DNA of 64,000 nucleotides, taken from the NCBI RefSeq assembly GCF_900102685.1, contig NZ_FMZA01000001.1, positions 62,001 through 126,000 on the forward strand, written 5' to 3'. Numbering within the stretch: the first letter of the stretch is position 1; the number at the start of each line of letters is the position of its first letter. The position numbers were made by a program, and so were the translations under genes. Under the pieces are notes generated by a model. That model worked only from the letters and a program-made list of their open reading frames with translations. It had not been told where the DNA came from and made no database searches. Origin of the DNA: Melghirimyces thermohalophilus. Its GTDB lineage: Bacteria > Bacillota > Bacilli > Thermoactinomycetales > DSM-45169. This document shows, piece after piece, positions 51,228 to 60,097 of the stretch.

Positions 51228-51518
51228 CTCTTTCACCACCATTACTGATTTCTTTATATCATAACACAATGCTTGACAAGGAAAACCGAGATAAAAATGG
51301 GAGGATACCGTGACCGGTTGCCAAGGGGACGCGTAGATTAAGGAGTAAAAATATTCAATCAAAAGACTTCTGCCGACATACAGGTTTAATTCGGGAAAGA
51401 TGGGGGCATCCTGTTGCCAGAGTTTCGTTTGTGCCAAATAATGGATGTCCGTTTATCCCATCAGCCCGGGTGGTGGGAAAGTCATGGAGAAGGATGAAAA
51501 GAGGAAAAGGGGTGCAGC

Positions 51519-51716
51519 GTGACCATGGAAGATGTGATCAAGGCGTTTCGTTGTCGGGAGCCGGAAAAGAGAATCCCGGTCCTGCGTCTGGAGCTGGATT
51601 ATGAGCTGGCCCTGTTGCACGAGGCAATGGTCAACAACGACCCCCACCGGGTAAAACAATGTAAAGATCGGCTGAAGGATTTGCGCCAGGAAATGTTGAT
51701 GTTGGAAGCGTTATAA
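51519..51716 (+). CDS. Small helical hypothetical protein
   Basis: 65 aa, GTG after AGGGGTG. One long charged helix pair (RLELDYELALLHEAMVNNDPHRVKQCKDRLKDLRQEML). Not recognised; well-placed RBS makes it probably genuine. Confidence 0.55.
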   Translation: MTMEDVIKAFRCREPEKRIPVLRLELDYELALLHEAMVNNDPHRVKQCKDRLKDLRQEMLMLEAL

Positions 51717-51786
51717 AAACGAATTTGACCATGACGATAGAACAATTTCCATGCAAAAGAGGAACATGGGGGGAAATCGTCGAAAA

Positions 51787-51824
51787 GAAAAAGTGTGTCT
51801 CATATCCGGAGATGCACTTTTTTT
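51787..51824 (+). terminator. Terminator
   Basis: An aagtg.gtctc/gagat.cactt stem is followed by T7. Confidence 0.75.
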
Positions 51825-51869
51825 ATTGTTGTGCATCCCGCTTACACAAATAGCGCGGGAGGGGAAAAC

Positions 51870-53372
51870 ATGGAGTGGAAAAGTACCAAAGAGAAATTGA
51901 CCTCCCTGGTGACTGACTGTCTGGTTGTGGTCCATACACAGGGGAGGGAATCGTTGACCGGGTACGCTCGGGAAGTGGACGAAGCTTTGGATCACCGAAT
52001 TTCCGGGCTGATTTCAGATGGCGAGATTACGGGAAAAGCCAATGAGGTTACCCTGCTTCACAACTGGGGAAAAATTCCCGCTAAACGATTATTGGTACTC
52101 GGTTTAGGTACGCAAGAGGAGCTCACCTTGGACAAGCTGCGCAGCGGAATGGCAGTGGCGGCAAGAAAAGCCCAGGCCGCCGGCGTGAAGCAGCTGACTA
52201 TCGGTTGTTCGCAAAATAAAAAGGGACGTTGGAACTCGGCGGATCTGGTGCAGGCAGTGGTGGAAGGAATCGAGTTAGGCCTTTACCGCTATCGTGGTTA
52301 TAAACAGGATGGGGATGAAGAGCGGGAGTCATTGGAAAGCGTCCGTTTATGCATCGAAGGCGTGAGCCAATCGGCTTTCCAGGCGGGAGTCGAACGGGGG
52401 TGTGCCTTTGCCGAAGCGACCAACGCCGCGAGGGATTTGGCCAATGAACCCGCCAACAAGCTGACACCGGCCGTTTTCGCCGACAAGGCAAAAGAGATGG
52501 CGGATCGGTGCGGCATCGAGGCGGAAATCCTGGATGAGGAACAATTGAGGGGACTGGGGATGGATGCGCTTTTGGCTGTCTCCGAAGCGAGTGCAGAACC
52601 GCCCCGTATGATCCTGCTCCATTACCGGGGGGCTCCTGAATCCCGCGAAGTGCTCGGCTTGGTGGGCAAAGGGGTTACCTTTGACTCCGGCGGAATTCAG
52701 GTGAAACCGGGGCGGGGAATGGAGACGATGAAAGGGGATATGGCTGGAGCCGCCGCGGTTTTTGGCGCCATGCAAGCGATCGGAACCCTTAAACCCCACT
52801 GCAATGTGATGGGGGTAATTCCCGCCTGTGAAAATATGATCAACGGGAATGGTTACCGGCCGGGGGACGTCATCTCCTCCTTCAGCGGCAAAACCATCGA
52901 GATCAACCACACGGACGCCGAAGGCCGATTGGTCCTGGCCGACGGCCTCGCTTATGCCCGGCGCCGGGGGGCCACCTCCCTCGTCAATGCCGCCACCTTA
53001 ACCGGTGCGGTGATCATCGCCTTGGGTCATTCTGCCACCGGTGTGATGACCAATGAGGCGGAGTGGGGAGATGAAGTGAAGGAAGCCGCTCGGTTAGCGG
53101 GAGAAAAGGTATGGGAGTTTCCTATGTTTGAGGAATACGAGGAGTATCTTGAAAGTGATGTGGCTGATGTAAAAAATGAAGGAGGCAGCCCCGCTGGAAC
53201 GATTCAGGGCGGGATCTTTTTAAAACAGTTTGTCGGAGACACCCCGTGGGTCCATTTGGATATCGCCGGTACTGCTGATTGTAAAAAGGATCGCGGCATC
53301 CATACCAAAGGGGCGACTGGAGTGGGTGTCCGCACCCTGGCCCAACTGGCCTTGCAATTTGCCGGAAAGTGA
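51870..53372 (+). CDS. pepA: Leucyl aminopeptidase (M17)
   Basis: 500 aa, cytosolic hexameric two-metal exopeptidase. N-terminal macro-like domain; C-terminal domain with LVGKGVTFDSGGIQVKPG (metal Lys and Asp), MKGDMAGAAAVFG and the signature TDAEGRLVLADGL. The usual N of NTDAEGRL is His here (INHTDAEGRL); liganding D and E are kept. ATG after GGGAGGGG; a terminator follows. Confidence 0.94.
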   Translation: MEWKSTKEKLTSLVTDCLVVVHTQGRESLTGYAREVDEALDHRISGLISDGEITGKANEVTLLHNWGKIPAKRLLVLGLGTQEELTLDKLRSGMAVAARKAQAAGVKQLTIGCSQNKKGRWNSADLVQAVVEGIELGLYRYRGYKQDGDEERESLESVRLCIEGVSQSAFQAGVERGCAFAEATNAARDLANEPANKLTPAVFADKAKEMADRCGIEAEILDEEQLRGLGMDALLAVSEASAEPPRMILLHYRGAPESREVLGLVGKGVTFDSGGIQVKPGRGMETMKGDMAGAAAVFGAMQAIGTLKPHCNVMGVIPACENMINGNGYRPGDVISSFSGKTIEINHTDAEGRLVLADGLAYARRRGATSLVNAATLTGAVIIALGHSATGVMTNEAEWGDEVKEAARLAGEKVWEFPMFEEYEEYLESDVADVKNEGGSPAGTIQGGIFLKQFVGDTPWVHLDIAGTADCKKDRGIHTKGATGVGVRTLAQLALQFAGK

Positions 53373-53388
53373 GTGTTTCCCATATCAC

Positions 53389-53423
53389 AAGGCGTCCTGC
53401 CCGTGAAGGGCGTGGACGCCTTT
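53389..53423 (+). terminator. Terminator of pepA
   Basis: An aaggcgtcc/ggacgcctt stem is followed by TTCACTT. Confidence 0.75.
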
Positions 53424-53491
53424 TCACTTGTCAGTTCTTTGCGTTGCCCCTATATTGGATCATACATCGACGAGAAATGGAGGAATTACCG

Positions 53492-54247
53492 ATGAAATGG
53501 GTGCGCTTTCAACGGGATGGACAAGAATGGATGGGTATTTGGAAGGAAAATGGAATTTATCCGGTGGAGGGGGAGATGTTCGGCTCATATACGGTGACAG
53601 AAGAGGCGGTGGCCCACGATGATGTACGCCTCTTGGCTCCGCTTACCCCTAACAAACTGATCGCCATCGGAAGAAACTACGCCGCTCATGCCGCAGAAGG
53701 GGGCAAACCGGTTCCAAAAGAGCCGATGATCTTTCTCGTGTCTCCCACGGCCGTGATCGGTCCAGAGGAGGAGATTTATCTCCCGAACCGGGTGGACCGT
53801 ATCGATCATGAGGCGGAATTGGCGGTGGTGATCGGGAAACGGGGGAAGGCGATCCCGCGGGAACGCGCAAGGGAGTATATTTTCGGTTATACTTGCGGAA
53901 ACGATGTTTCCAACCGGGTCCTGCAAAAAAAGGACGGGCAGTTTACCCGTGCTAAATCCTTCGATACCTTTAAGCCACTCGGCCCCTGGATTGAAACAGA
54001 GCTGGATCCTTCGGATCTGCGGATTCGCCTGGAAGTAAACGGGGAGGTGCGCCAAGATGGCCGAACGTCGGAGATGGTTCATTCCATTCCGGTGTTGGTG
54101 GAAGCGATCTCTGCCGTGTTCCCCTTGGAGCCAGGTGATGTGATTCTTACTGGAACCCCGAGCGGGGTGGGTCCCCTTCAGCCCGGTGATCAAGTGCGGA
54201 TGGAGATTGAAGGGATCGGGGCATTGTCTCATCGGGTGACCGGGTAG
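53492..54247 (+). CDS. Fumarylacetoacetate hydrolase family protein
   Basis: 251 aa. FAH core: KLIAIGRNYAAHAAEGG, DHEAELAVVIGKRG, GYTCGNDVSNRVLQ, KSFDTFKPLGPW, ILTGTPSGVG. Metal ligands (two Glu, Asp) are in these segments. The family includes acylpyruvases, oxaloacetate tautomerase and catechol-pathway hydratases; substrate not fixed. ATG after GGAGG. Confidence 0.9.
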   Translation: MKWVRFQRDGQEWMGIWKENGIYPVEGEMFGSYTVTEEAVAHDDVRLLAPLTPNKLIAIGRNYAAHAAEGGKPVPKEPMIFLVSPTAVIGPEEEIYLPNRVDRIDHEAELAVVIGKRGKAIPRERAREYIFGYTCGNDVSNRVLQKKDGQFTRAKSFDTFKPLGPWIETELDPSDLRIRLEVNGEVRQDGRTSEMVHSIPVLVEAISAVFPLEPGDVILTGTPSGVGPLQPGDQVRMEIEGIGALSHRVTG

Positions 54248-54269
54248 CAGGAAGGGAGAGGTGGTCCCG

Positions 54270-54944
54270 TTGCAACTGGATTGGATCCACATCCAAGAAA
54301 TCCTTGATAAATGGAAGCCGGGGTGGACGGAGGCGGATTGGTGGGGATTGGATAATCCCTTCGAGAAGCTTTTGGGAAGCATCCTGGTTCAACACACCAC
54401 CTGGTCCAACGCCAGCCGGGGGCTGAAACGGTTGCGCGCGAAGGGTTGGAATCGGTCGGAGAGGGTGGCCCGCGTCCCTGATGAACAGTTGATGGAAGCG
54501 ATTCGCCCTGCAGGATTTTATCAAAACAAAGCGGCCACGATCCACCGGGTATGCCGGTGGCTGAACGGATACGGGGGAATCCGGCCGGTGGCAGCAAATT
54601 TCTCTAGAGATCGCTTGCGAGAAGAGCTCCTCACCATCAAAGGGATCGGTCCGGAAACCGCGGATATGTTGTTGCTTTACGTCTTCGGTAAGACGTCATT
54701 TATCGGGGATACCTACACCAGGCGCTTGATGCTCCGCTTGCGAGGCGTCAAAATGGATGACAGAGATATTCGCCAATCGGTTCTGTCCCAAATCAGAAAC
54801 CAGGATGTGCTGCGCCGGTTTCACGCCCTCATCGTAGAGTTGGGAAAAGAGCACTGCAAAAAGCGGCGCCCTCGTTGTCATAGCTGTCCTTTTCGCGAAG
54901 AATGTATTTATGTTGAAGCCGGTGGAGAGACAGGAGGCAGATGA
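54270..54944 (+). CDS. Endonuclease III-family DNA glycosylase (MagIII-like)
   Basis: 224 aa. HhH-GPD fold: LLGSILVQHTTWSNASRGL, HhH LLTIKGIGPETADMLLLYVFG, catalytic Asp in FIGDTYTRR. The iron-sulfur cysteines keep C-x6-C-x2-C-x5-C. The EndoIII catalytic Lys of GVGxKTA is Glu (GPETAD), as in 3-methyladenine glycosylase III types, so a monofunctional alkyl-base glycosylase is likelier than an AP lyase. TTG start 54270 has the better RBS spacing; GTG 54261 is the alternative. Confidence 0.85.
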   Translation: MQLDWIHIQEILDKWKPGWTEADWWGLDNPFEKLLGSILVQHTTWSNASRGLKRLRAKGWNRSERVARVPDEQLMEAIRPAGFYQNKAATIHRVCRWLNGYGGIRPVAANFSRDRLREELLTIKGIGPETADMLLLYVFGKTSFIGDTYTRRLMLRLRGVKMDDRDIRQSVLSQIRNQDVLRRFHALIVELGKEHCKKRRPRCHSCPFREECIYVEAGGETGGR

Positions 54945-54945
54945 T

Positions 54946-55254
54946 ATGAAAATCCATATACCCCCGGCAGCTGTTCAGGCGCTGTGGGATAAAAAGCCTG
55001 AACCGGACGCCGCCTTGCGTTTGGCGGCCACCCATGACGGGTGTGGATGCGGGGCGACGGTGTTGTATGAACTGAACTGGGATATCCCTCGGCCAGAGGA
55101 TCAACGGTGGCATGTGGATAGATTCACCTTGGTGATGGATCCGGACAGCCGCCCGTTTTTTGATCCGGAGATCACCATCGACTACCATCCGGAACGTGAT
55201 ACTTTTGCATTGAAAAGCTCTAACCAGATCTATCTTCACCACATTTATCTGTAG
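54946..55254 (+). CDS. HesB/IscA-like Fe-S protein
   Basis: 102 aa. The fold pattern is clear: helix, strand, HDGCGCGATVLYEL, then FFDPEITIDYHPERDTFALKSSNQIYL. The GCGC pair could bind iron. Resembles Bacillus YqkB. ATG 54946 sits 8 nt after AGGAGG and 1 bp past the preceding Fe-S glycosylase stop, suggesting shared cluster supply. Confidence 0.82.
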   Translation: MKIHIPPAAVQALWDKKPEPDAALRLAATHDGCGCGATVLYELNWDIPRPEDQRWHVDRFTLVMDPDSRPFFDPEITIDYHPERDTFALKSSNQIYLHHIYL

Positions 55255-55267
55255 AAGGAGATGCCAT

Positions 55268-56002
55268 ATGAAGGACCTGCAAGTGATTGCACACCGAGGG
55301 TTTTCTGCCGTCGCTCCAGAAAACACCATGGCGGCGTTCCGACAGGCGGCGGAAGCGGGAGCCGACGGGATCGAATTGGATGTACATCTAACCAAAGATG
55401 GCGAAGTGGTGGTGATCCACGACTACACGGTGAAGCGGACCACCGACGGCACCGGTTGGGTTCGGGAATTGACTTTAGAGGAGCTTCGCCGACTGGATGC
55501 GGGAAGCTGGTTCGGCGAAGCTTTTCGCGGGGAGAAAATTCCCACCTTGGACGAGGTGCTTCGTTGGGTTGCCGATCGGGATTTATCGATCAATATTGAA
55601 CTAAAAAACCTCAAGTTCCCGGAACCGGGGCTGGAGGAGGCGGTAGCGGAGCGGATCGTCCGATATGGCAGGGCGGAGCGAACCATCATCTCTTCTTTCC
55701 ATCATGCCAGTCTGCAACAGATGAAGGAACGGCTCCCTCAGCTGGATACAGCGATCCTCTATATGGCCAACCTGGTGGAGCCTTGGGCCTATACTCGCGG
55801 AGCGAAAGCCACATCCATGCACCCTTACTCACCGACGGTGACGGCGGAAACGGTGAACGGGTGCCGAAAAGCGGGGCTGCCCCTCCGTCCCTTCACGGTA
55901 AATAAGGTGAAGGAGATGCGCCGCCTGATCAGACTGGGAGTGGACGGAATCATTACCGACCAGGTGGAGAGACTGCGGGATGTGTTGAGGGAAGAGGGAT
56001 GA
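55268..56002 (+). CDS. Glycerophosphodiester phosphodiesterase
   Basis: 244 aa, cytosolic (no signal). GDPD motifs: AHRGFSAVAPENTMAAF, DGIELDVHLTKDGEVVVIHD, NIELK, then GVDGIITDQ. Hydrolyses glycerophosphodiesters from lipid turnover to glycerol-3-phosphate. AGAAGGAG precedes. Confidence 0.95.
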   Translation: MKDLQVIAHRGFSAVAPENTMAAFRQAAEAGADGIELDVHLTKDGEVVVIHDYTVKRTTDGTGWVRELTLEELRRLDAGSWFGEAFRGEKIPTLDEVLRWVADRDLSINIELKNLKFPEPGLEEAVAERIVRYGRAERTIISSFHHASLQQMKERLPQLDTAILYMANLVEPWAYTRGAKATSMHPYSPTVTAETVNGCRKAGLPLRPFTVNKVKEMRRLIRLGVDGIITDQVERLRDVLREEG

Positions 56003-56109
56003 GCCGTCCCCTTCCATTTTGTTGCGGTCGAAGAGGACAAAGTGGTATGATGAGGTTGTTTCAAGAGGCGCCCGAGGTGGCGCTTCTTTAGTGATCGGGA
56101 GGGATCAAT

Positions 56110-56955
56110 ATGCAGCTTGGATGCCATATCAGTGTAGCCAAGGGGTTTTCCAAGGCCTGCCAACGCGCCGGGGAGCTCGGAGCCGAATCATTCCAGGTCT
56201 TTACCAAAAACCCGCGGGGGTTGCGCCCGAAAAAATTGAACTACAAGGATGCGGAAAAAGGGGTTCAATTGATGAAAGAACAGGGGATCACCCTGGTGGC
56301 GCACACTCCGTACATCACCAATCTGTCCACACCAAAGGCGGATTTACACGAAGTGACGGTCCGCTCCATCAAAGAGGATCTCCACATCGCCGACACATAC
56401 GGTGCCGTCGGTGCCGTGGTCCACTGTGGAAAGCATGTGGGAGAAGGAGTGGAGGCGGGTACGGAGCGCATGGTGGACACCTTGAATGAAATTTTGGCCG
56501 ATTACGAAGGAAACTGTCGGCTGCTTTTGGAAAATACCGCCGGACAAGGGAGCGAACTAGGACTTGCGATCGAGGATCTGGTCCAGATTCGGGAAGCAAC
56601 CGATTATCCGGAAAAGATCGGTTTCTGTTTTGATACCTGCCATGGTTTTGCCGCCGGCGCTTGGAACGGGGACACCTTTGATGAGCTGGTGACCCGGATG
56701 TTGGAGACCGGTTATCGGGAACACCTGGTGGCCATTCATCTCAATGACAGCAAAGCCCCGTATAATTCCCGCAAGGATCGGCACGAAAAAATCGGGCAAG
56801 GGGAGATTGGCGCTCCTGCATTGGCCCAGTTTCTCCGCTCCGAGGTTTTTGAAGGGTTGTCGGTTGTGCTGGAAACGCCCGTGGAGCAGGAAGATGAGTA
56901 TGCCGAAGAGATCCGTTATCTTCATCAACTGAAAGAGGAAAAACCGGCAGATTAG
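56110..56955 (+). CDS. nfo: Endonuclease IV
   Basis: 281 aa, three-zinc AP endonuclease. LGCHISVAKGF, SFQVFTKNPRG, AHTPYITNLS, VVHCGKHVGE, LLLENTAGQGSE, GFCFDTCHGFAAG, HLNDSKAPYNSRKDRHEKIGQG cover all metal ligands. In Bacillus it repairs spore DNA. ATG after GGGAGGG. Confidence 0.97.
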   Translation: MQLGCHISVAKGFSKACQRAGELGAESFQVFTKNPRGLRPKKLNYKDAEKGVQLMKEQGITLVAHTPYITNLSTPKADLHEVTVRSIKEDLHIADTYGAVGAVVHCGKHVGEGVEAGTERMVDTLNEILADYEGNCRLLLENTAGQGSELGLAIEDLVQIREATDYPEKIGFCFDTCHGFAAGAWNGDTFDELVTRMLETGYREHLVAIHLNDSKAPYNSRKDRHEKIGQGEIGAPALAQFLRSEVFEGLSVVLETPVEQEDEYAEEIRYLHQLKEEKPAD

Positions 56956-56967
56956 GGGGGGAACGGA

Positions 56968-57252
56968 ATGGAAGCGATCAACATCTGGTTAAAGTCACAC
57001 CCCTTGATCTCCTACCTGGTCATTGTGACGATGACGGCCATTGTGTATAAAGTGGCTTTTGCCCGGCGGCTGCCTGTACTCAAATCGCTTTTGGTCTATG
57101 TGGTATTGGCCGTGGGTTGTCTCCTGTTATGGGTGATGTTTTTCCTTCGTTTTCCCATCATCGAGATTTTGGGGATCACCCTGGTGATGATTGCCGTGGC
57201 CAGGATCCGGATGTGGATGGGAGCGCGCAAAGAGCATACCGACTCCAAGTGA
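56968..57252 (+). CDS. YlaH-like membrane protein
   Basis: 94 aa, three transmembrane helices (LISYLVIVTMTAIVYKVAF; SLLVYVVLAVGCLLLWVMFFL; ILGITLVMIAVARIRMW). Matches YlaH. YlaI- and YlaJ-like genes follow, as in Bacillus. RBS GGGGGG. Function unknown. Confidence 0.88.
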   Translation: MEAINIWLKSHPLISYLVIVTMTAIVYKVAFARRLPVLKSLLVYVVLAVGCLLLWVMFFLRFPIIEILGITLVMIAVARIRMWMGARKEHTDSK

Positions 57253-57285
57253 GCCGATCATTTTCGGGAAAGGAGACGGAAAATC

Positions 57286-57582
57286 ATGAATCTGAGAGAC
57301 GCCCTTTTCAATTGGCTGCAGATCATGGTTGTTCAGGAGGCACGGCCCCGTGACCGGTCGGCGGTGGAGACCGCTCGTTTTTTTCGGCATATTTTGGAAG
57401 AAGATCATGGAGTGGAAGAAATTAAGGTGGAACGGGAACAAGAGGAATACCGGGTGAGCTTGGACCGGAATGGGGAAGAAGAGCGATTTCAGTTTGACCG
57501 GGAACAGGTGGAGCAACTTTTGTCCAGTATCGAAGCCGAGCCGAAATACAATCAGCCAGACTGCGGGCCGGAGGAGGACTGA
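57286..57582 (+). CDS. Hypothetical protein of the yla cluster
   Basis: 98 aa, acidic; starts MNLRDALFNWLQIMVV and has a beta-hairpin pattern (GVEEIKVEREQEEYRVSLDRNGEEERFQFDREQ). Not recognised. AAAGGAG precedes. Its 3' end overlaps the YlaI-like gene antisense by 31 bp. Confidence 0.7.
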   Translation: MNLRDALFNWLQIMVVQEARPRDRSAVETARFFRHILEEDHGVEEIKVEREQEEYRVSLDRNGEEERFQFDREQVEQLLSSIEAEPKYNQPDCGPEED

Positions 57583-57752
57583 CAGGAGGTTTTTCTCCGG
57601 TCCATTTCACTTTTTCGATCCAGCGTCTGTTGGCTGATCCGTTGGTGGCATTCCGGGCATAGGAACATCCGGTGGGGATGTTTTCTCAGTTTTTTCTCCT
57701 GTAGGGGCGCCGGAGTAAAGGTACGGTCACATAACACACACTTCGTTTTCAT
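57552..57752 (-). CDS. YlaI-like zinc-ribbon protein (DUF2197)
   Basis: 66 aa. Two C-x2-C knuckles (KCVLCDRTF, FLCPECHQRI) and the basic LRKHPHRM segment identify YlaI. The tail after about residue 45 is longer than usual. AAAGGA lies 12 nt upstream. Confidence 0.8.
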   Translation of the reverse strand: MKTKCVLCDRTFTPAPLQEKKLRKHPHRMFLCPECHQRISQQTLDRKSEMDRRKTSCQSSSGPQSG

Positions 57753-57917
57753 CGCAACGCTTTCTGTCCTTTCTTTGTTCCCTGGCAGGGGTTTGTCCGG
57801 TTGGACGGCTTGTCCGTTTGCATTCGAAGGGATTTTCGATCCTTCACCCTTCAGTATACATCATCCGACGGTAAAAACGATATCGTCAGCGCTGACCGGT
57901 TGATAAGGAGGAAGAAG

Positions 57918-58373
57918 ATGGCTGAAGAAGTATCCAGTCAGTTGACAGAAACGTTGCTTCACAAATTGCAAGAAGAGCCTTATGCTCTGTTGGCTACGGT
58001 GGATGCAGAGACAGGGATCCCTGTAGTCAATGCCGTTTCCTGGATTTTTGCTCCGAATGAAAAACATCTACGTGTCGCGGTGGGACACCGTTCCCGGGTG
58101 ATTGCCAATGTAAAGGCCAATCCCGCGGTGACCATCACCCTGATCGGACCTGAAACCACCTACTCCATCGTCGGCCGTGCTCGGGTGGCGCATGAACGGC
58201 TGCAGGGTGTTCAGATCAAGGCGGTTGGGATCGTGATCGATATTGAAAAGGTTGATGATGTGATGTTTCACGGGGGACAAGTTGTGAAAGAGCCTCAGTA
58301 CACCAAAACTTATGATCGGGAGGCGGCGGAAAAATTAGACCGTCAGGTGATGGAAGCGATCAAGAGGGGCTAA
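57918..58373 (+). CDS. Pyridoxamine 5'-phosphate oxidase-like (split beta-barrel) protein
   Basis: 151 aa. Flavin-reductase/PNPOx fold: EPYALLATVDAETGIPVVNAVSWIFAPNEKHLRVAVGHRSRVIANVKANPAVTI is the classic FMN-binding core in outline. True PdxH needs motifs missing here; the substrate is unknown. ATG after AAGGAGGAAG. Confidence 0.85.
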   Translation: MAEEVSSQLTETLLHKLQEEPYALLATVDAETGIPVVNAVSWIFAPNEKHLRVAVGHRSRVIANVKANPAVTITLIGPETTYSIVGRARVAHERLQGVQIKAVGIVIDIEKVDDVMFHGGQVVKEPQYTKTYDREAAEKLDRQVMEAIKRG

Positions 58374-58380
58374 CAAGAAA

Positions 58381-58413
58381 AAGTCGACGGCATCTGTTTG
58401 CCGCCGGCTTTTT
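58381..58413 (+). terminator. Terminator
   Basis: A GC-rich hairpin (gacggc/gccgcc, imperfect) is followed by T6; it also precedes the convergent YlaJ end. Confidence 0.6.
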
Positions 58414-58421
58414 TACTCGTA

Positions 58422-59003
58422 TTACCGGTTGGATCGGGCGGGTTTGGGGTTGCGGGTTTGGTTCATTCTTTCCTGGTCTGTCTGGGATGGAGGCTGTTCT
58501 TTCTGAGGCGTTTCTTTGGAGGGCTGAGGGGCGATCCGTCCAGCGATATCTCCCAGCCGTTCCGCCAAACCAGCCGCCGGGCGTCCTTGATTTATATCGT
58601 CGGACAGTTCCCGGATCCGTTGCACCAGATCGGGATCGGCGGTCACCAAGGCATTAGCCCCTTGGGGATCCTCATGCAAGGCCTGGGCGACAGCGTATTT
58701 CACCTCGCCGGTTCGGCTCCGGTCCAGGGTGGAGTTCAGATCAAGTCCTACGATTGTGTAACCGGCGAAAACTACCGCCGTAGCTCCTTCCACCTGGGGC
58801 ACCTGGGTGGCGAGTTGCGTCAAACGGCGGGCGACGGCCTGATTGTTGTTCGTCCGTCGCGGTTCCGGTTCCGTTTGTTTCACTCTTTCGGTGTGGGGAG
58901 CGTTGTTCGCTTTCGGTGCCGATTCGTTGGCGGGAGATTTATTGGCCGGTTGACAACCGACAAGAAGGCCGACAGCACAGATAAGGGTTAGTATTCGGGT
59001 CAT
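58422..59003 (-). CDS. YhcN/YlaJ family sporulation lipoprotein
   Basis: 193 aa. Lipobox LLVGC, a low-complexity spacer, then the YhcN/YlaJ domain (ARRLTQLATQVPQVEGATAVVFAGYTIVGLDLN, VKYAVAQALHEDPQGANALVTADPDL). A Pro/Gln-rich tail. Family members sit in the spore inner membrane and help germination. AAGGAAGG precedes. Confidence 0.9.
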   Translation of the reverse strand: MTRILTLICAVGLLVGCQPANKSPANESAPKANNAPHTERVKQTEPEPRRTNNNQAVARRLTQLATQVPQVEGATAVVFAGYTIVGLDLNSTLDRSRTGEVKYAVAQALHEDPQGANALVTADPDLVQRIRELSDDINQGRPAAGLAERLGDIAGRIAPQPSKETPQKEQPPSQTDQERMNQTRNPKPARSNR

Positions 59004-59152
59004 GGCCTACCTTCCTTTCCAGTCATGGTTGGCCATAGTTTAACCGGCAACTGGGGAATCCATGTACCTGCATCGATGCTCGTTCAGGACTGAAACGCTT
59101 CCTCGGCTTTGATACAATACAGACGACTGAACCAGGAAAGAAGGTGAGAACT

Positions 59153-59791
59153 GTGCAAGTGGAAAGTTTTGTATTGGGGCCGATGATGACCAACTGTTAT
59201 CTCTTGTATCAGGAAAAGGGAGGCCGGGGAGTGGTCGTTGATCCCGGAAGCGGCCCCGAAAAAGCGATTCAGCGCATTCAGGAGTTGGAATTGGAGATTG
59301 AAGCCATTTTGTTAACCCATGCCCATTTTGATCACATCGGAGGACTGGAGGAAGTCCGGTCAGCCACGGGAGCGCCGGTGTGGATCCATGAACGGGAAAG
59401 CGACTGGCTGGAGGATCCGAATAAAAATGGTTCCAGCCTGTTTCCCGGTGTGGAGACGGTTCGGTGCCGGCCGGCGGAGAAGGTGTTAAAAGGGGGAGAA
59501 GAACTGAATCTCCTGGGCGAAACCTTTACTGTCACCCATACACCAGGCCACTCCCCGGGCAGCATCTCTTTTCTCCACGGCGAAACGGTCTTTAGCGGTG
59601 ATGTTCTCTTTGCCGGAGGGATCGGTCGCACCGATTTGCCAGGGGGGGATTATGATACGTTGATGCGTTCCATACATGATTACATGATGGAGTTGCCTGA
59701 AGAGACAATCGTCTATTCTGGCCACGGCCCGGTCACCACCATTGGTCGGGAGCAGGACACCAACCCCTTTGTCACCGGAATGCTGGGCTAA
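59153..59791 (+). CDS. MBL-fold hydrolase, YqgX/glyoxalase II-like
   Basis: 212 aa. HAHFDHIGG metal motif, HTPGHSPGSISFL, FSGDVLFAGGIGRTDLPGGDYDTL, and final SGHGPVTTIGREQDTNPF. Similar to YqgX, a bacillithiol-linked glyoxalase II candidate. GTG 59153 has AAGGTG at 7 nt; GTG 59144 is an alternative. Confidence 0.9.
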   Translation: MQVESFVLGPMMTNCYLLYQEKGGRGVVVDPGSGPEKAIQRIQELELEIEAILLTHAHFDHIGGLEEVRSATGAPVWIHERESDWLEDPNKNGSSLFPGVETVRCRPAEKVLKGGEELNLLGETFTVTHTPGHSPGSISFLHGETVFSGDVLFAGGIGRTDLPGGDYDTLMRSIHDYMMELPEETIVYSGHGPVTTIGREQDTNPFVTGMLG

Positions 59792-59796
59792 TCGAT

Positions 59797-59838
59797 GCGC
59801 GGGAGAGAAAACTTATATGTTTTTCCTCCCGCTTTTTG
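59797..59838 (+). terminator. Terminator
   Basis: A gcgggag/ctcccgc stem is followed by T5. Confidence 0.75.
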
Positions 59839-59850
59839 TGAAAAAACCCT

Positions 59851-59878
59851 TTGACAAGACATCGGCTTTGTGTATAAT
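59851..59878 (+). promoter_or_regulatory. Promoter of tRNA-Ala
   Basis: Consensus TTGACA, 16 bp, consensus TATAAT. Confidence 0.9.
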
Positions 59879-59911
59879 AGAATCTGTCTCGCTAAAAAAT
59901 ATCACTCACAG

Positions 59912-59987
59912 GGGGCATTAGCTCAGCTGGGAGAGCGCTACACTGGCAGTGTAGAGGTCAGCGGTTCGAGCCCGCTATGCTCCACCA
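59912..59987 (+). tRNA. tRNA-Ala (GGC)
   Basis: GGGGCAT/ATGCTCC acceptor (one G-T), anticodon loop CTGGCAG, encoded CCA. Confidence 0.95.
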
Positions 59988-59990
59988 ACC

Positions 59991-60017
59991 CAACCCTCGA
60001 TCCATCGAGGGTTTTTT
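59991..60017 (+). terminator. Terminator of tRNA-Ala
   Basis: An accctcga/tcgagggt stem is followed by T6. Confidence 0.92.
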
Positions 60018-60035
60018 GCTGTACATTAAGCAGCA

Positions 60036-60070
60036 AAAAAGGTCCTTTCACTGTCGTGGAAGGACCTTTA
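60036..60070 (-). terminator. Terminator of the minus-strand DUF2690 gene
   Basis: An aaaggtcctt/aaggaccttt stem, followed on the minus strand by a T-run. Confidence 0.85.
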
Positions 60071-60097
60071 TGTTTACGCAACCTATGATTTCCCCAC

